Origin: Paraburkholderia lacunae
GTDB lineage: Bacteria > Pseudomonadota > Gammaproteobacteria > Burkholderiales > Burkholderiaceae
DNA: 64,000 nt
Direction of reading: 5' to 3'
Assembly (NCBI RefSeq): GCF_003353175.1
Contig: NZ_QHKS01000005.1
Span: 62,001 to 126,000 of the forward strand
The position numbers and the translations under genes are program-made. The notes under the pieces were generated by a model. It did not search any database and had not been told where the DNA came from. It was given only the letters and a program-made list of their open reading frames with translations. This document shows, piece after piece, positions 53,711 to 62,380 of this stretch (position 1 is the stretch's first letter; the number at the start of each line of letters is the position of its first letter).

Positions 53711-54100
53711 ATGACCATGGAACAACTGCTGGAACGCGCGGGCGTGGCCCGCGAAAAAGCCTACGCGCCGTATTCGAAATTCAAGGTCGGCGCTGCGCTG
53801 CTGACGAGCGACGGCCACGTGTTCGACGGCTGCAACGTCGAGAATGCGTCTTACGGACTGTGCAACTGTGCGGAACGTACGGCGTTTTTCAGCGCCATCG
53901 CCGCAGGCTATCAGCGCGACCAGTTCGCCGCGCTCGCCGTGATCGGCGACACGGATGGCCCCATCGCACCGTGCGGCGCGTGCCGCCAGGTGATCATCGA
54001 ACTCGGCGGCCCTGAATTGCCGATCCGCCTCGGCAATCTGCGCGGCGCCACGCGCGACACCACCGCGCGCGAACAACTGCCGGACGCGTTCTATCTATGA
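53711..54100 (+). CDS. cdd: Cytidine deaminase
   Basis: A 129-residue tetramer-type cytidine deaminase that converts cytidine and deoxycytidine to uridine and deoxyuridine. The zinc site is complete: the Cys and catalytic Glu in NCAERTAFF and the two Cys in PCGACRQV. The substrate-side FKVGAALLT and NVENASYG motifs are intact. Length is typical of the short class. Its stop overlaps the start of the nucleoside hydrolase gene (ATGA 54097-54100), indicating coupled translation. Cytoplasmic nucleoside salvage. Confidence 0.96.
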   Translation: MTMEQLLERAGVAREKAYAPYSKFKVGAALLTSDGHVFDGCNVENASYGLCNCAERTAFFSAIAAGYQRDQFAALAVIGDTDGPIAPCGACRQVIIELGGPELPIRLGNLRGATRDTTAREQLPDAFYL

Positions 54101-55083
54101 GCAAGCACAAGGTTATCTACGACACCGACCCCGGTGTGGACGATGCAATGGCGCTGGTTTTTCAGGCGCTGCATCCCGACATCGAACTGCTTGGTCTCAC
54201 GAGCGTATTCGGCAATGCCACGATCGAGACCACGACGCGCAACGCGCGGTTGCTGACCGCGCGTTTTGCGCCGCACGTGCCGGTCGCGCAGGGTGCCGCA
54301 GCGCCGCTCAAACGCGCGGCGCCCGAGCCGCTGGCGTGGATTCACGGCGACAACGGCCTCGGCAACATCGCGCTCGACGCGTCTCACGAAGCCGTTGCCG
54401 AAGCCGTTGTCGAGACGCGCTCCGCGCACCGCTTCATTATCGACACCGTGCGCGCCCATCCCGGCGAAGTCACGCTGATCGCGGTCGGCCCGCTGACGAA
54501 CCTTGCCTTGGCGCTCGCCGAAGATCCGCAGATCGCCGGGCTCGTCAAGCAGGTGGTCATCATGGGCGGCGCGTTCGGCACGGATGGCGTCCTGGGCAAC
54601 GTGACGCCCGCCGCGGAAGCGAATATTCTCGGCGACCCCGACGCGGCCGATCTCGTGTTCGGCGCGCCATGGCCGGTGGTGCTTGTGGGGCTCGACGTCA
54701 CGCAGCGAACCATCATGAGCCACGACTATCTCGCATCGATCCGCGATCGCGGCGGCGAGGCGGGGCGTTTCGTGTGGGACGTGTCGCGGCACTACGAAGC
54801 CTTTCACGAGCAAAGCGCGCATCTGGCGGGTATTTACGTGCACGATTCGTCGGCGGTGGCGTATGTGCTCGCGCCGCATCTCTATACGACCCGCAGCGGT
54901 CCCGTGCGCGTGCTGACGGACGGCATTGCGGTAGGCCAAACTATCCAGAAGCCGTCGACGATGCCGGTGCCCGCGCCCGACTGGGATAGCCGGCCGGCGT
55001 GCAAAGTGTGTGTGGCCGTGGATGTGCCCGGCATGCTCGCACTTTACGAGGACACGGTTTGCGGCACGCTGCCGGCTCGTTGA
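54097..55083 (+). CDS. Nucleoside hydrolase (IunH/RihA family)
   Basis: A 328-residue nucleoside N-ribohydrolase that splits nucleosides into base and ribose. The Ca2+-binding N terminus is YDTDPGVDDAMAL, and further ligand regions are ALAVGPLTNLALAL-type residues, VIMGGAF, NVTPAAEANILGDPDAA and HDSSAVAYVL. All are present. Coupled to cdd by an ATGA overlap. With nupC and cdd it gives import, deamination and cleavage of nucleosides. Pyrimidine or inosine preference cannot be told from sequence. Confidence 0.94.
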   Translation: MSKHKVIYDTDPGVDDAMALVFQALHPDIELLGLTSVFGNATIETTTRNARLLTARFAPHVPVAQGAAAPLKRAAPEPLAWIHGDNGLGNIALDASHEAVAEAVVETRSAHRFIIDTVRAHPGEVTLIAVGPLTNLALALAEDPQIAGLVKQVVIMGGAFGTDGVLGNVTPAAEANILGDPDAADLVFGAPWPVVLVGLDVTQRTIMSHDYLASIRDRGGEAGRFVWDVSRHYEAFHEQSAHLAGIYVHDSSAVAYVLAPHLYTTRSGPVRVLTDGIAVGQTIQKPSTMPVPAPDWDSRPACKVCVAVDVPGMLALYEDTVCGTLPAR

Positions 55084-55321
55084 TCGTCCTTCGCATCGGG
55101 CAGGAAAACGAGGGCGTTCGCAGGAGACCGCACGGGCGCGGGCATCGATCCGACATTGGTCTGACTTATGCCGCGGTGCATTGCAGCAGGCCGGTCCGGC
55201 ACTCGCGTCCGATGCGGTTCATCAATCTTTGCTACATTCCTCACACGCACTGCGTGCACGGCGCGCCGGGCGCGGCTGGCCGCGCGCAACGCGTGACCCC
55301 AATCTATCGGAGAGGCGAAAG

Positions 55322-56257
55322 ATGCGAATTCTAGTAGTGGGTGCGGGCGCCGTGGGCGGCTACTTCGGCGGACGTCTCGCGGCAGCCGGCCAGGATGTCA
55401 CTTTCCTGGTGCGTCCCGCCCGCGCGGAGAAACTCCGGCGTGACGGTCTCGTGATCAGCAGCGTGCGCGGCAATCTCACGCTGCGCGAGCCCCAAACGAT
55501 ACTCGCCGGTGTCAGCGCGGAGCCGTTCGACGTGGTGCTGCTGAGTTGCAAAGCCTATAGTCTCGACGACGCGATCGACTCGTTCGCGCCGCTGGTCGGC
55601 GAATCGACGCTGATTCTGCCGATGCTCAACGGCATGCGCCATATTGAAGTGCTGACGGAAAAGTTCGGCGCATCGCGCGTATTGGGCGGTCAGTGCGTAA
55701 TCGCCGCCACGCTCAACGCCGAACAGCAGGTCGTGCATCTGAACGAGATGCACGCGATCACGTTCGGCGAACTGGAAGGCGGCACATCGGAACGCGTGCA
55801 GGCGATCGCCGACGCGATGACCGGTGCGAATTTCGACGTGGTGGTCAGCGACAACATCCTGCTGCGCATGTGGGAAAAGTGGGTGTTCCTCGCGGCACTG
55901 GCGGCCAGCACGTGCCTGATGCGCGGCTCGGTCGGCGATATTCTGGCCGCGCCGGACGGCAAGCGCATCATCGAAAGTCTGCTCGGCGAGTGCCGGGCGG
56001 TCGCCGAACACAACGGCTTCATGATGGGCGCCGACTTCGAAGGACGTGCGACCCAGACGCTCTTCACGCCTTCGCCGTTGACGGCTTCGATGCTGCGCGA
56101 CGTCGAAAACCATTCGCATACCGAGGCGGATCACATTCTCGGCGACCTGATCTCGCGCGGCGGCGACGCGCAGAACGGCGAACACGGGCTGTCGTTGTTG
56201 CGTATCGCCTATAGTCATCTGAAGACCTACGAAGCGCGGCAGACCCGCACGTCGTAG
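55322..56257 (+). CDS. 2-dehydropantoate 2-reductase family protein
   Basis: A 311-residue ketopantoate reductase (PanE-type). The NADPH-binding GAGAVGGYFGGRLAAAGQDVTFLVR is at residues 7-31, the catalytic-region Lys in SCKAYSLDDA is present, and the C-terminal helix bundle contains WEKWVFLAALAAS and SMLRDVENHSHTEADHILGDL. GGAGAGG precedes ATG 55322. It could make pantoate for coenzyme A; genomes of this group often carry several PanE paralogues linked to other metabolism, and no pan gene is adjacent. Separated from the nucleoside operon by 238 bp with no gene. Confidence 0.9.
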   Translation: MRILVVGAGAVGGYFGGRLAAAGQDVTFLVRPARAEKLRRDGLVISSVRGNLTLREPQTILAGVSAEPFDVVLLSCKAYSLDDAIDSFAPLVGESTLILPMLNGMRHIEVLTEKFGASRVLGGQCVIAATLNAEQQVVHLNEMHAITFGELEGGTSERVQAIADAMTGANFDVVVSDNILLRMWEKWVFLAALAASTCLMRGSVGDILAAPDGKRIIESLLGECRAVAEHNGFMMGADFEGRATQTLFTPSPLTASMLRDVENHSHTEADHILGDLISRGGDAQNGEHGLSLLRIAYSHLKTYEARQTRTS

Positions 56258-56301
56258 ACCTCGGCGCAGGCGGATAGCAGCCCAACGATCGGAGGTAAAG
56301 C

Positions 56302-56470
56302 ATGCCGAGTCCAACCGGTTCGGTGCCCGCGCTGAGTTCGGCGGCGGCCACGATCTTCTCGATCGGCATTGTGTTTCTCGGCTACTGCCCGCATCCGTAT
56401 CGCGCTACATCTGTTTCTGGCCGGCGTGGCGGCGATATGGCTCGCGGTGGCGGTATCGGTCGTCGTGTGA
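56302..56470 (+). pseudogene. Small membrane protein gene with an apparent +1 frameshift
   Basis: CGGAGG lies 6 nt before ATG 56302. The first frame encodes a hydrophobic start (MPSPTGSVPALSSAAATIF, then SIGIVFLG). Near 56370-56384 coding character shifts to the +1 frame, which continues ATARIRIALHLFLAGVAAIW and ends hydrophobically at TGA 56468. Joined, they give about 55 residues with two membrane helices. Either a decayed gene, a sequence error, or a frameshifted small protein. Confidence 0.4.
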
Positions 56471-56489
56471 CGCGCGGGGCGCCCCAATG

Positions 56490-56528
56490 AAAACGCGCGC
56501 GCGTCGCAAAACAAGGCGCGCGCGTCGT
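56490..56528 (-). terminator. Intrinsic terminator of the polyamine-type operon
   Basis: Two self-complementary CGCGCGCG blocks around 56495-56503 and 56515-56524 can pair across a short loop and are followed on the minus strand by TTTTCATT. It lies just after the stop of the substrate-binding gene, the last gene of the operon. Confidence 0.6.
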
Positions 56529-56543
56529 GTCAGGCAGGAAGGC

Positions 56544-57590
56544 TTAGCGCTCGATCTGCCGGTTCCAGCGCGTATCCCACTGCGCGCGATGCGCATTGAT
56601 CGTGTCCCAATCCACCACGGTCACCTTGCGCACCAGATCTTCGACGTTGCCGAGGCTTTGCTGCATCGGCGGCGTCATCTTCGCGAGACGGTTGGTCGGA
56701 ATCTGCTTGCCGGCCTCGGCGGCTTTCGTCTGAGCCGGCGCGGACAACAGGAACTGCGCGAGTTTCTGCGCCAGTTGCGGGTCCGGGTCGTTGTTCACCA
56801 CGCACAGATCGACTAGTAGCAACACCGGACCTTCCTTCGGGCTCACATACCCGACCGGAATGCCCTTGTCCTGCAAATCGCCGACGCCGGTCGGCGTCAG
56901 CGGGAAGAGACCCGCTTCGCCGGTCTGCACCATTTCGGAGATCTTCGCCGAATTCGGCACGTACTCGACGACGTTCGGGCCGACCGTGCTCGCCCACTTC
57001 GTGAAGGCGGGTTCGACGTTCTGCTCGCTGCCGCCCATCAAACGGTTGATCGCGAGAAAGCCGTGCAGGCCGAAGGTGCTGCTCGAAGCGGACTGAAACA
57101 CCACCTTGCCCTTGTATTTCGGATCGGCGAAATCCATCCATGAGGTCGGCGGCGCCCAGCCTTTTTCAGCGAACAGTTTCTTGTTGTACGCGATGCCGGT
57201 CATACCGAGTTGCACGCCCGCGCCCATGTCGTCCTTCATGCGCGCGAACGGATACAGTTCTTTGAGCACCGGCGAATCGTCGAGCTTCCTGCACACGCCC
57301 ATGCTGACCGCGCGCGCCATCACGCCGTCGTCGAGAAACACCACGTGGATCTGCGGATTGGCTTTATTGGCGAGCAGCTTGGCGAGAATGTCCGACGAGG
57401 TGCCCGGCACCACGACCACTTTCACGTCGTTGGCTTTCTCGAACTCGGGCAGCACCTGGCTTGTATAGGCCTTTTCCATCGGACCGCCGTTCATGCCGAT
57501 GTAAATGGTTTTGGTCTCCGACCACGCCGGCGCGGCTGCGCCGAACGCACACAACGCAGCTAGCGCCGCGATCGTTCTGAACAGTTTCAT
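56544..57590 (-). CDS. ABC transporter substrate-binding protein (polyamine/opine type)
   Basis: A 348-residue periplasmic binding protein (signal peptide cleaved after AWS at about residue 24) of the bacterial extracellular family 1/6, PotD-like class. Markers are IYIGMNGGPMEKAYTSQVLPEFEK and the later TSWMDFADPKYKGKV and GEAGLFPLTPTG. It is the last gene of the operon, 76 bp after the DadA-like gene, which is unusual because binding-protein genes mostly come first. It delivers substrate to the two permeases and the ATPase encoded upstream. An amine, opine or amino-acid derivative is likely, given the enzyme genes between. Confidence 0.9.
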   Translation of the reverse strand: MKLFRTIAALAALCAFGAAAPAWSETKTIYIGMNGGPMEKAYTSQVLPEFEKANDVKVVVVPGTSSDILAKLLANKANPQIHVVFLDDGVMARAVSMGVCRKLDDSPVLKELYPFARMKDDMGAGVQLGMTGIAYNKKLFAEKGWAPPTSWMDFADPKYKGKVVFQSASSSTFGLHGFLAINRLMGGSEQNVEPAFTKWASTVGPNVVEYVPNSAKISEMVQTGEAGLFPLTPTGVGDLQDKGIPVGYVSPKEGPVLLLVDLCVVNNDPDPQLAQKLAQFLLSAPAQTKAAEAGKQIPTNRLAKMTPPMQQSLGNVEDLVRKVTVVDWDTINAHRAQWDTRWNRQIER

Positions 57591-57666
57591 TGAGGGGCTC
57601 CTGAGTTTCGACTAACGGGCAATGGATGGCAAATGAAGGGCAAAATAAGCGGCCAATAAAGGGCAA

Positions 57667-58794
57667 CTAGGTGACGGACGAAGCAGGAACGGCAGCAAAG
57701 CGGTCGATCGAGAAAGCGTCGAGCGGAGTCGCGGTCGCACCGTCGACGACGAGATCGGCGAGGATTTCGCCGACACCCGGCGCGAGCAGAAAACCGCCGC
57801 CCGAAAATCCGAACGCATGCAACAGGCGCGGCACCGTGCGGCTCGCGCCGATGATCGGATTGCTGTCGGGCGTACTGCCTTCGACACCGCTCCACGTGCG
57901 GATCAGCAACGCATCGCGCAGCGCGGGCAGCAACGCGCACGCGTCGCGCATCACGGCGCGGGTCGTTTCCGTCGAAGGCTGACCGTAGTCGCCGTCGCCA
58001 TGTCCGCGTCCGCCGCCGATCACGCAATTGCCGCGCGCGACTTGCCGCGCGTAGATACCGCCGCCATACACGCCCAGGTTGTGCGTGATGAAGAGCGGCA
58101 GCGGTTCGGTGACCCACATGTTCGGATAGATGGGTTTCATCGGCACCGTTTCGCCGAAGTAGCCCGCCACCGTGTCGGCCCACGCACCGGCCGAGTTGAT
58201 CAGCCAGTCGGCGCTGATGCGCGCAGCGCCGGCGCGCAATTGAAAGCGCGCGCCGTCGTGATGGATCCCGGTCAGCTCGCTCTGCTCGCGCACGTCGGCG
58301 CCCGCGGCCCGCGCGGCACGCGCAAACGCGGGGGACACGAGACGCGGATTCGCATGGCCGTCGCTTGCGCACAGCGAGCCGCCGATCGCCGCTGCGCCCA
58401 GCCACGGATAGCGCTGGCGGAACGCCGCGCCGCTTATCAGCTGCGTGTGCAGCCCGTGATCGCGCGCCATCTCGGCCCATGCTTCGAGCGCGGCAAGATC
58501 GGACTCGCTGCGCGCGAGCCGCAAATGCCCCGACACGACAAACTCGCCGTCGATGCCGATCAGCTCCGGCAAGCGGTCCCAGACGCGCCGCGCGCGCATC
58601 GCGAGCGGCATCTGTTCGACCGGACGTCCCTGGCAGCGCACGCCGCCGTAGTTCACGCCGCTGGCTTGCGCGCCGCAAAAGCGCCGCTCGAACAGGCCGA
58701 CGCGCATGCCGCGCCGCGCCAGCGCCAATGCCGCCGATGCGCCGACGAGACCGCCACCCGCAATCGCGACGTCATAGTGCAGGGTGTCACTCAT
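57667..58794 (-). CDS. DadA/glycine-oxidase-like FAD subunit of a heterotrimeric amine dehydrogenase
   Basis: A 375-residue FAD-dependent oxidoreductase. The dinucleotide motif VAIAGGGLVGASAALALARRG is at residues 9-29, and the C-terminal GFSGGGFLLAPGVGEILADLV closes the FAD site. This resembles the beta subunits of opine oxidase (OoxB), HcnC and D-hydroxyproline dehydrogenase. The substrate amine is oxidised to an imine here. It overlaps the upstream alpha-subunit gene by 8 bp. Gene order ferredoxin, large FAD subunit, small FAD subunit is that of hcnABC, but the ABC importer context favours a catabolic amine or opine. Confidence 0.88.
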   Translation of the reverse strand: MSDTLHYDVAIAGGGLVGASAALALARRGMRVGLFERRFCGAQASGVNYGGVRCQGRPVEQMPLAMRARRVWDRLPELIGIDGEFVVSGHLRLARSESDLAALEAWAEMARDHGLHTQLISGAAFRQRYPWLGAAAIGGSLCASDGHANPRLVSPAFARAARAAGADVREQSELTGIHHDGARFQLRAGAARISADWLINSAGAWADTVAGYFGETVPMKPIYPNMWVTEPLPLFITHNLGVYGGGIYARQVARGNCVIGGGRGHGDGDYGQPSTETTRAVMRDACALLPALRDALLIRTWSGVEGSTPDSNPIIGASRTVPRLLHAFGFSGGGFLLAPGVGEILADLVVDGATATPLDAFSIDRFAAVPASSVT

Positions 58795-60235
58795 CGCGCG
58801 CCTCCTCGGGAATCGCGGCGACGCCGTCGGCGTAGAGCGCGGGCGACAGCGGAATCGGCTTGACCGGCGGCTGGCTGCGCAAGCGGCCGACGGCTTCGAG
58901 CGGGCGGCCGGTTTCGTCGGCGAGCAGCGTCAGCGCCGCTTCGCCGCACATGCGTCCCTGGCAGCGGCCCATGCCGACGCGGGTCAACGCCTTGAGCCGG
59001 TTGATCTCGTTCGCCTCGCCGGCGCGGATGCAGCGCCGCAACGTGCCCGCATCGACTTCTTCGCAGCGGCACACCGTCATGCCGTCAGGCCATTGCGACG
59101 CGCAATGCGCCGGCGGCGCGAACGCGGTTTCGAGGCCCGCGCGAAACACGCCGATGCGTTGCAGGCTGCGTTCGAGCGTAGCCGCATCGCGCATGCCGGG
59201 GCCGCGTGGATGCGCGATGCCGAGGTCGTCGAGCAAGGCCAGCGCGGCGCGGCGGCCGGCGAGTTCGGCGGCGTCGGCGCCCGCGATGCCCGCGCCGTCG
59301 CCGGCGAGATAGATGCCGCGCACGGAACTGCGGCCGGCTGCATCGAGTTCGGGCAGCCAGCAACGGTTCTGCGCATCGAAGCGGAAGCGGCAACCGGCCA
59401 GATCGGCGAGCTGTGTTTCAGGCTTCAGGCCGAAGCCGATGCCGAGCGCGTCGCATGCGAGCGTTTCGGTCCTGGTTCCTGAGCCGGCACGATTCGCGCG
59501 CCATTCGATCGCACTAACCCCTTGCTCGCCTTGCTCGCCGTGAATGCCGGTCAGCATCACATCGCGTTCGATGCGTACGCCGCGCAGGGTCAGCCAGCCG
59601 ACGTAATACAGGCCTTTGGCGAACGTCGACGGCAGCCGCGCGAGCTTCGGCGCCGCGGCGATCTGCCGCGACAGCGGGCTCGTGTCGAGCACGGCCATCA
59701 CCTGCGCGCCTGCTTTCACGTACTGATACGCGACCAGATACAAGAGCGGCCCCGTGCCCGCCAGCACGACACGCTGACCGATCGCGCAACCCTGAGCCTT
59801 CAACGCGACCTGTGCCGCGCCGAGCGTGTAGACGCCGGGCAGCGTCCAGCCGGGGACCGGCAACACGCGATCGGTCGCGCCGCTCGCAATGATCAGGTGC
59901 GAGAACGGCACACTGATCTCGCGTCCCGCGTGCAAGGTATCGAGGCGGCCCGGTTCGCACGCCCACGCGAGGGTGTCGGGGCGGTAGTCGAGATGCGGCA
60001 GCAGCGCGGCCATCGTCGTGTGCAATGCCTCGGCTTTATGCGCCTCGAAACCGTACAGGGCTTTCTTCGAGCGCCTGAAGTTGCCTTGCAATGGCGGCTG
60101 CCGATAGATCTGTCCGCCCCAGCGCGCGTTTTCGTCGAGCACGACCGGTTTTACGCCGGCCGCTACGAGCGTTTCGGCGGCGCGCACGCCGGCCGGTCCC
60201 GCGCCGACGATCACCACGCGGCGTGCGTCGCTCAT
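58787..60235 (-). CDS. NAD(P)/FAD-dependent alpha subunit with BFD-type iron-sulfur site
   Basis: A 482-residue subunit like OoxA/HcnB. The N-terminal FAD motif is VVIVGAGPAGVRAAETLVAAG, a second nucleotide motif is VVLAGTGPLLYLVAYQYVKAG, and the FAD-terminal motif is GIYLAGDGAGIAGAD. Near the C terminus CRCEEV...GRCQGRMC supplies four Cys for a [2Fe-2S] centre of the BFD type. GTG/ATG overlap (ATGA 60232-60235) couples it to the ferredoxin-like gene. The upstream frame to 60394 belongs to that gene. It passes electrons from the DadA-like subunit towards the respiratory chain (family inference). Confidence 0.9.
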   Translation of the reverse strand: MSDARRVVIVGAGPAGVRAAETLVAAGVKPVVLDENARWGGQIYRQPPLQGNFRRSKKALYGFEAHKAEALHTTMAALLPHLDYRPDTLAWACEPGRLDTLHAGREISVPFSHLIIASGATDRVLPVPGWTLPGVYTLGAAQVALKAQGCAIGQRVVLAGTGPLLYLVAYQYVKAGAQVMAVLDTSPLSRQIAAAPKLARLPSTFAKGLYYVGWLTLRGVRIERDVMLTGIHGEQGEQGVSAIEWRANRAGSGTRTETLACDALGIGFGLKPETQLADLAGCRFRFDAQNRCWLPELDAAGRSSVRGIYLAGDGAGIAGADAAELAGRRAALALLDDLGIAHPRGPGMRDAATLERSLQRIGVFRAGLETAFAPPAHCASQWPDGMTVCRCEEVDAGTLRRCIRAGEANEINRLKALTRVGMGRCQGRMCGEAALTLLADETGRPLEAVGRLRSQPPVKPIPLSPALYADGVAAIPEEARDE

Positions 60236-60630
60236 TGCGGGTCTCCGTTTGCGGGGGCAGCGGCAACGGTCGCGGCCATCCCGGCGAGCCGCGTGACGAC
60301 GCGCATGCCTGCGCTGACCAGCGTGGAGCAGGCGCGCAAACGCGTGCCGTCCTCGGTGCGCATCCAGCAGTCCTGGCACGCGCCGATCAGGCAAAAACCC
60401 GCGCGCGGCGCGCCGCTGAATTCGCTTTCGCGCACGCGCCGCTGTTGCATCAGCACGGCGGTGAGCACCGTATCGCCTTGCAGCGCGGTGGCTTCGCGGC
60501 CGTCGATAAAGAAGCTCAGCGGTTCGCGCTGCGTCTCGGCGAGGCGAACGAATTGCGCCTCGCGCCTGGGCACGGCGGCATCGGACAAAGGCAGGTTCGG
60601 CGGCATGTGAGAGAGGGCAGTGGAAGGCAT
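60232..60630 (-). CDS. (2Fe-2S) ferredoxin-like subunit
   Basis: A 132-residue protein with a Fer2_4 domain. FFIDGREATALQGDTVLTAVLM precedes the cluster loop GFCLIGACQDCW, and the last Cys is in RLRACSTLV. This is the layout of HcnA, of the C-terminal part of opine oxidases and of sarcosine oxidase alpha subunits. It starts with ATG 60630 overlapping the permease stop by one base, and ends overlapping the alpha-subunit start. It is the small electron-transfer subunit of the trimer. About 30 residues longer than typical HcnA at the N terminus. Confidence 0.88.
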   Translation of the reverse strand: MPSTALSHMPPNLPLSDAAVPRREAQFVRLAETQREPLSFFIDGREATALQGDTVLTAVLMQQRRVRESEFSGAPRAGFCLIGACQDCWMRTEDGTRLRACSTLVSAGMRVVTRLAGMAATVAAAPANGDPQ

Positions 60631-61424
60631 CAGTGCTGGCCGATCAGAATCCGGTTGAGCCCGTACACGCGATCGAGCAGCAGCATCGCGCCCGCGGTGA
60701 TGAAGATCACCAGCGCGGACACCGAGGCCATCATCGGATCGATCGATTCGGTCGCGTACATGTACATGCGCACCGGCAGCGTGACGGTTTGCGGCGACGT
60801 GACGAAGATCGACATCGTCAGTTCGTCGAAGCTGTTGATGAAGGCGAGCAGCCAGCCGCCGGTAATGCCCGGCAGAATCATCGGGAAGGTGATGCGGCGA
60901 AACGTGGTCCACGCATCGGCGCCGAGCGAGTGCGCCGCATGTTCGACGCTACGGTCCAGACCGCTGGCCGAAGCCAGCACCAGCCGCATCACGAACGGCG
61001 TGATGATGATCATGTGCGCGAGCACCAGCCAGGCAAACGAACCGGTCGCGCCGATCAGCGCAAAGAAGCGCAGCAACGCAATGCCGAGCACGAGGCCGGG
61101 AATCACCAGCGGCGACAGCAGTAGGCCATTCAGGAAGCCGCGGCCCGGAAAGCGCGCACGGCCAATGGCGAGCGCGGCGGGCAAGGCGACGATCAGCGAC
61201 AGCGTCGCCGAGGCAAACGCCAGCTTCAGGCTATTGACGAACGCCGAGATGAAATCGGGGTAAGCGAGGATCGCGCGGAACCAGCGCAGCGATACGCCGT
61301 GCGTGGGCAGCGTCAGTGTTTCGTCGGGCGTGAAGGCGACCAGCACGACGATCACGAGCGGCGCGAGCACGAAGGCAATGACGAGCGCGTGGAAAATCAA
61401 CGCGATGGGGCCGTTTTTTCTCAT
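60630..61424 (-). CDS. ABC transporter permease (PotC type)
   Basis: A 264-residue permease with about six helices and the EAA loop AAHSLGADAWTTFRRITFPMILPG, typical of the second (PotC-like) permease of polyamine/opine importers. ATG 61424 is preceded by GAGATCCCC; the long frame upstream overlaps the first permease gene in another frame and is a shadow. It lies 41 bp after the first permease gene and overlaps the ferredoxin gene by one base. Forms a heterodimer with the PotB-type permease. Confidence 0.9.
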   Translation of the reverse strand: MRKNGPIALIFHALVIAFVLAPLVIVVLVAFTPDETLTLPTHGVSLRWFRAILAYPDFISAFVNSLKLAFASATLSLIVALPAALAIGRARFPGRGFLNGLLLSPLVIPGLVLGIALLRFFALIGATGSFAWLVLAHMIIITPFVMRLVLASASGLDRSVEHAAHSLGADAWTTFRRITFPMILPGITGGWLLAFINSFDELTMSIFVTSPQTVTLPVRMYMYATESIDPMMASVSALVIFITAGAMLLLDRVYGLNRILIGQH

Positions 61425-61465
61425 GGGGATCTCGCTTGTCGAACTCGCTTGTCGAATTCGATGAG

Positions 61466-62380
61466 TTAGCCGATGCTTCTGGCGTACTTGCGTTCCAGAA
61501 CCCGGTAGTAAGTGAGCATCACGATCAGATTCGCGACCAGCAACAGGAGCGCGATGGTCGCGCCGAGCGGCCAGTTCAGCGAGCCGAGGAATTCGTCGTA
61601 GACAGCGGTGGCCGCCACTTTCAGACGCCGTCCGCCGAGCAGGCCCGGAATCGCGAAGGCGCTCGCCGACAGGCCGAACACCATCAGGCTGCCCGACAGA
61701 ATGCCTGGCGTGAGTTGCGGCAGGACGATGCGGCGCAAGGTGGTGGCAGGCGAGGCCATCAGCGAAAGTGCCGCGTTTTCGGTTTGCGGATCGAGTTTCT
61801 GCAAGGCCGTCCACACGGGAATCACCATGAACGGCAGCATCACGTGCACCAGTGCGATAACGATCGCGAAGGTGGTGTATTCGAGCTTGTACGGCCCGAG
61901 TCCGACGAGACCGAACGCCTGATTCACGAGACCGTTGGTGTTGAGCAGCATGCTCCAGCCGAACGCGCGCACCACGACCGACACCAGCAGCGGCGCGAGA
62001 ATCACGAGCAGGAACATCGATCGATACGGGTCGCGCATGCGTGACAGCACGTACGCTTCGGGCGTGCCGATCACGACGCACAACAGCGTCGTCAGCGATG
62101 CAATGCCGAAAGTGCGCGCAAAGATCGTGTGGAAATACGACGATGTCAGCACTTCCGCGTAATTGCCGAACTCGAACGCGGCAAGCGGACCGCTGGCCGG
62201 ATCGAAGCGGTAGAAGGTCAGCACCAGCGTCATCGCGAGCGGCACCAGCACGAGTGCCGCGAACAGCAGGAAGGCGGGCGCGCACATCAGCCACAGCGGC
62301 AGATAGGCGTGCCACGGTGCGCGGCGCGCAGGGGCGGGCTGCGTGCTGCTGTTGTTCGAAGCGGGCAGCGTACTAGCCAT
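61466..62380 (-). CDS. ABC transporter permease (PotB type)
   Basis: A 304-residue permease. A Pro/Ala/Thr-rich cytoplasmic start is followed by about six helices, with LVPLAMTLVLTFYRF near helix 1 and the EAA loop AALSLMASPATTLRRIVLPQLTPG. I choose ATG 62380, which overlaps the ATPase stop by 8 bp; ATG 62389 is also in frame but its upstream CGGG is too close. First permease of the importer, translationally coupled to the ATPase gene. Confidence 0.9.
   Translation of the reverse strand: MASTLPASNNSSTQPAPARRAPWHAYLPLWLMCAPAFLLFAALVLVPLAMTLVLTFYRFDPASGPLAAFEFGNYAEVLTSSYFHTIFARTFGIASLTTLLCVVIGTPEAYVLSRMRDPYRSMFLLVILAPLLVSVVVRAFGWSMLLNTNGLVNQAFGLVGLGPYKLEYTTFAIVIALVHVMLPFMVIPVWTALQKLDPQTENAALSLMASPATTLRRIVLPQLTPGILSGSLMVFGLSASAFAIPGLLGGRRLKVAATAVYDEFLGSLNWPLGATIALLLLVANLIVMLTYYRVLERKYARSIG

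Noticed and set aside
60630-62315. A 561-codon minus frame spanning both permease genes
   Set aside because: Its C-terminal half is the true PotC-type permease; the upstream half is out of frame with the PotB gene and has no start signal.
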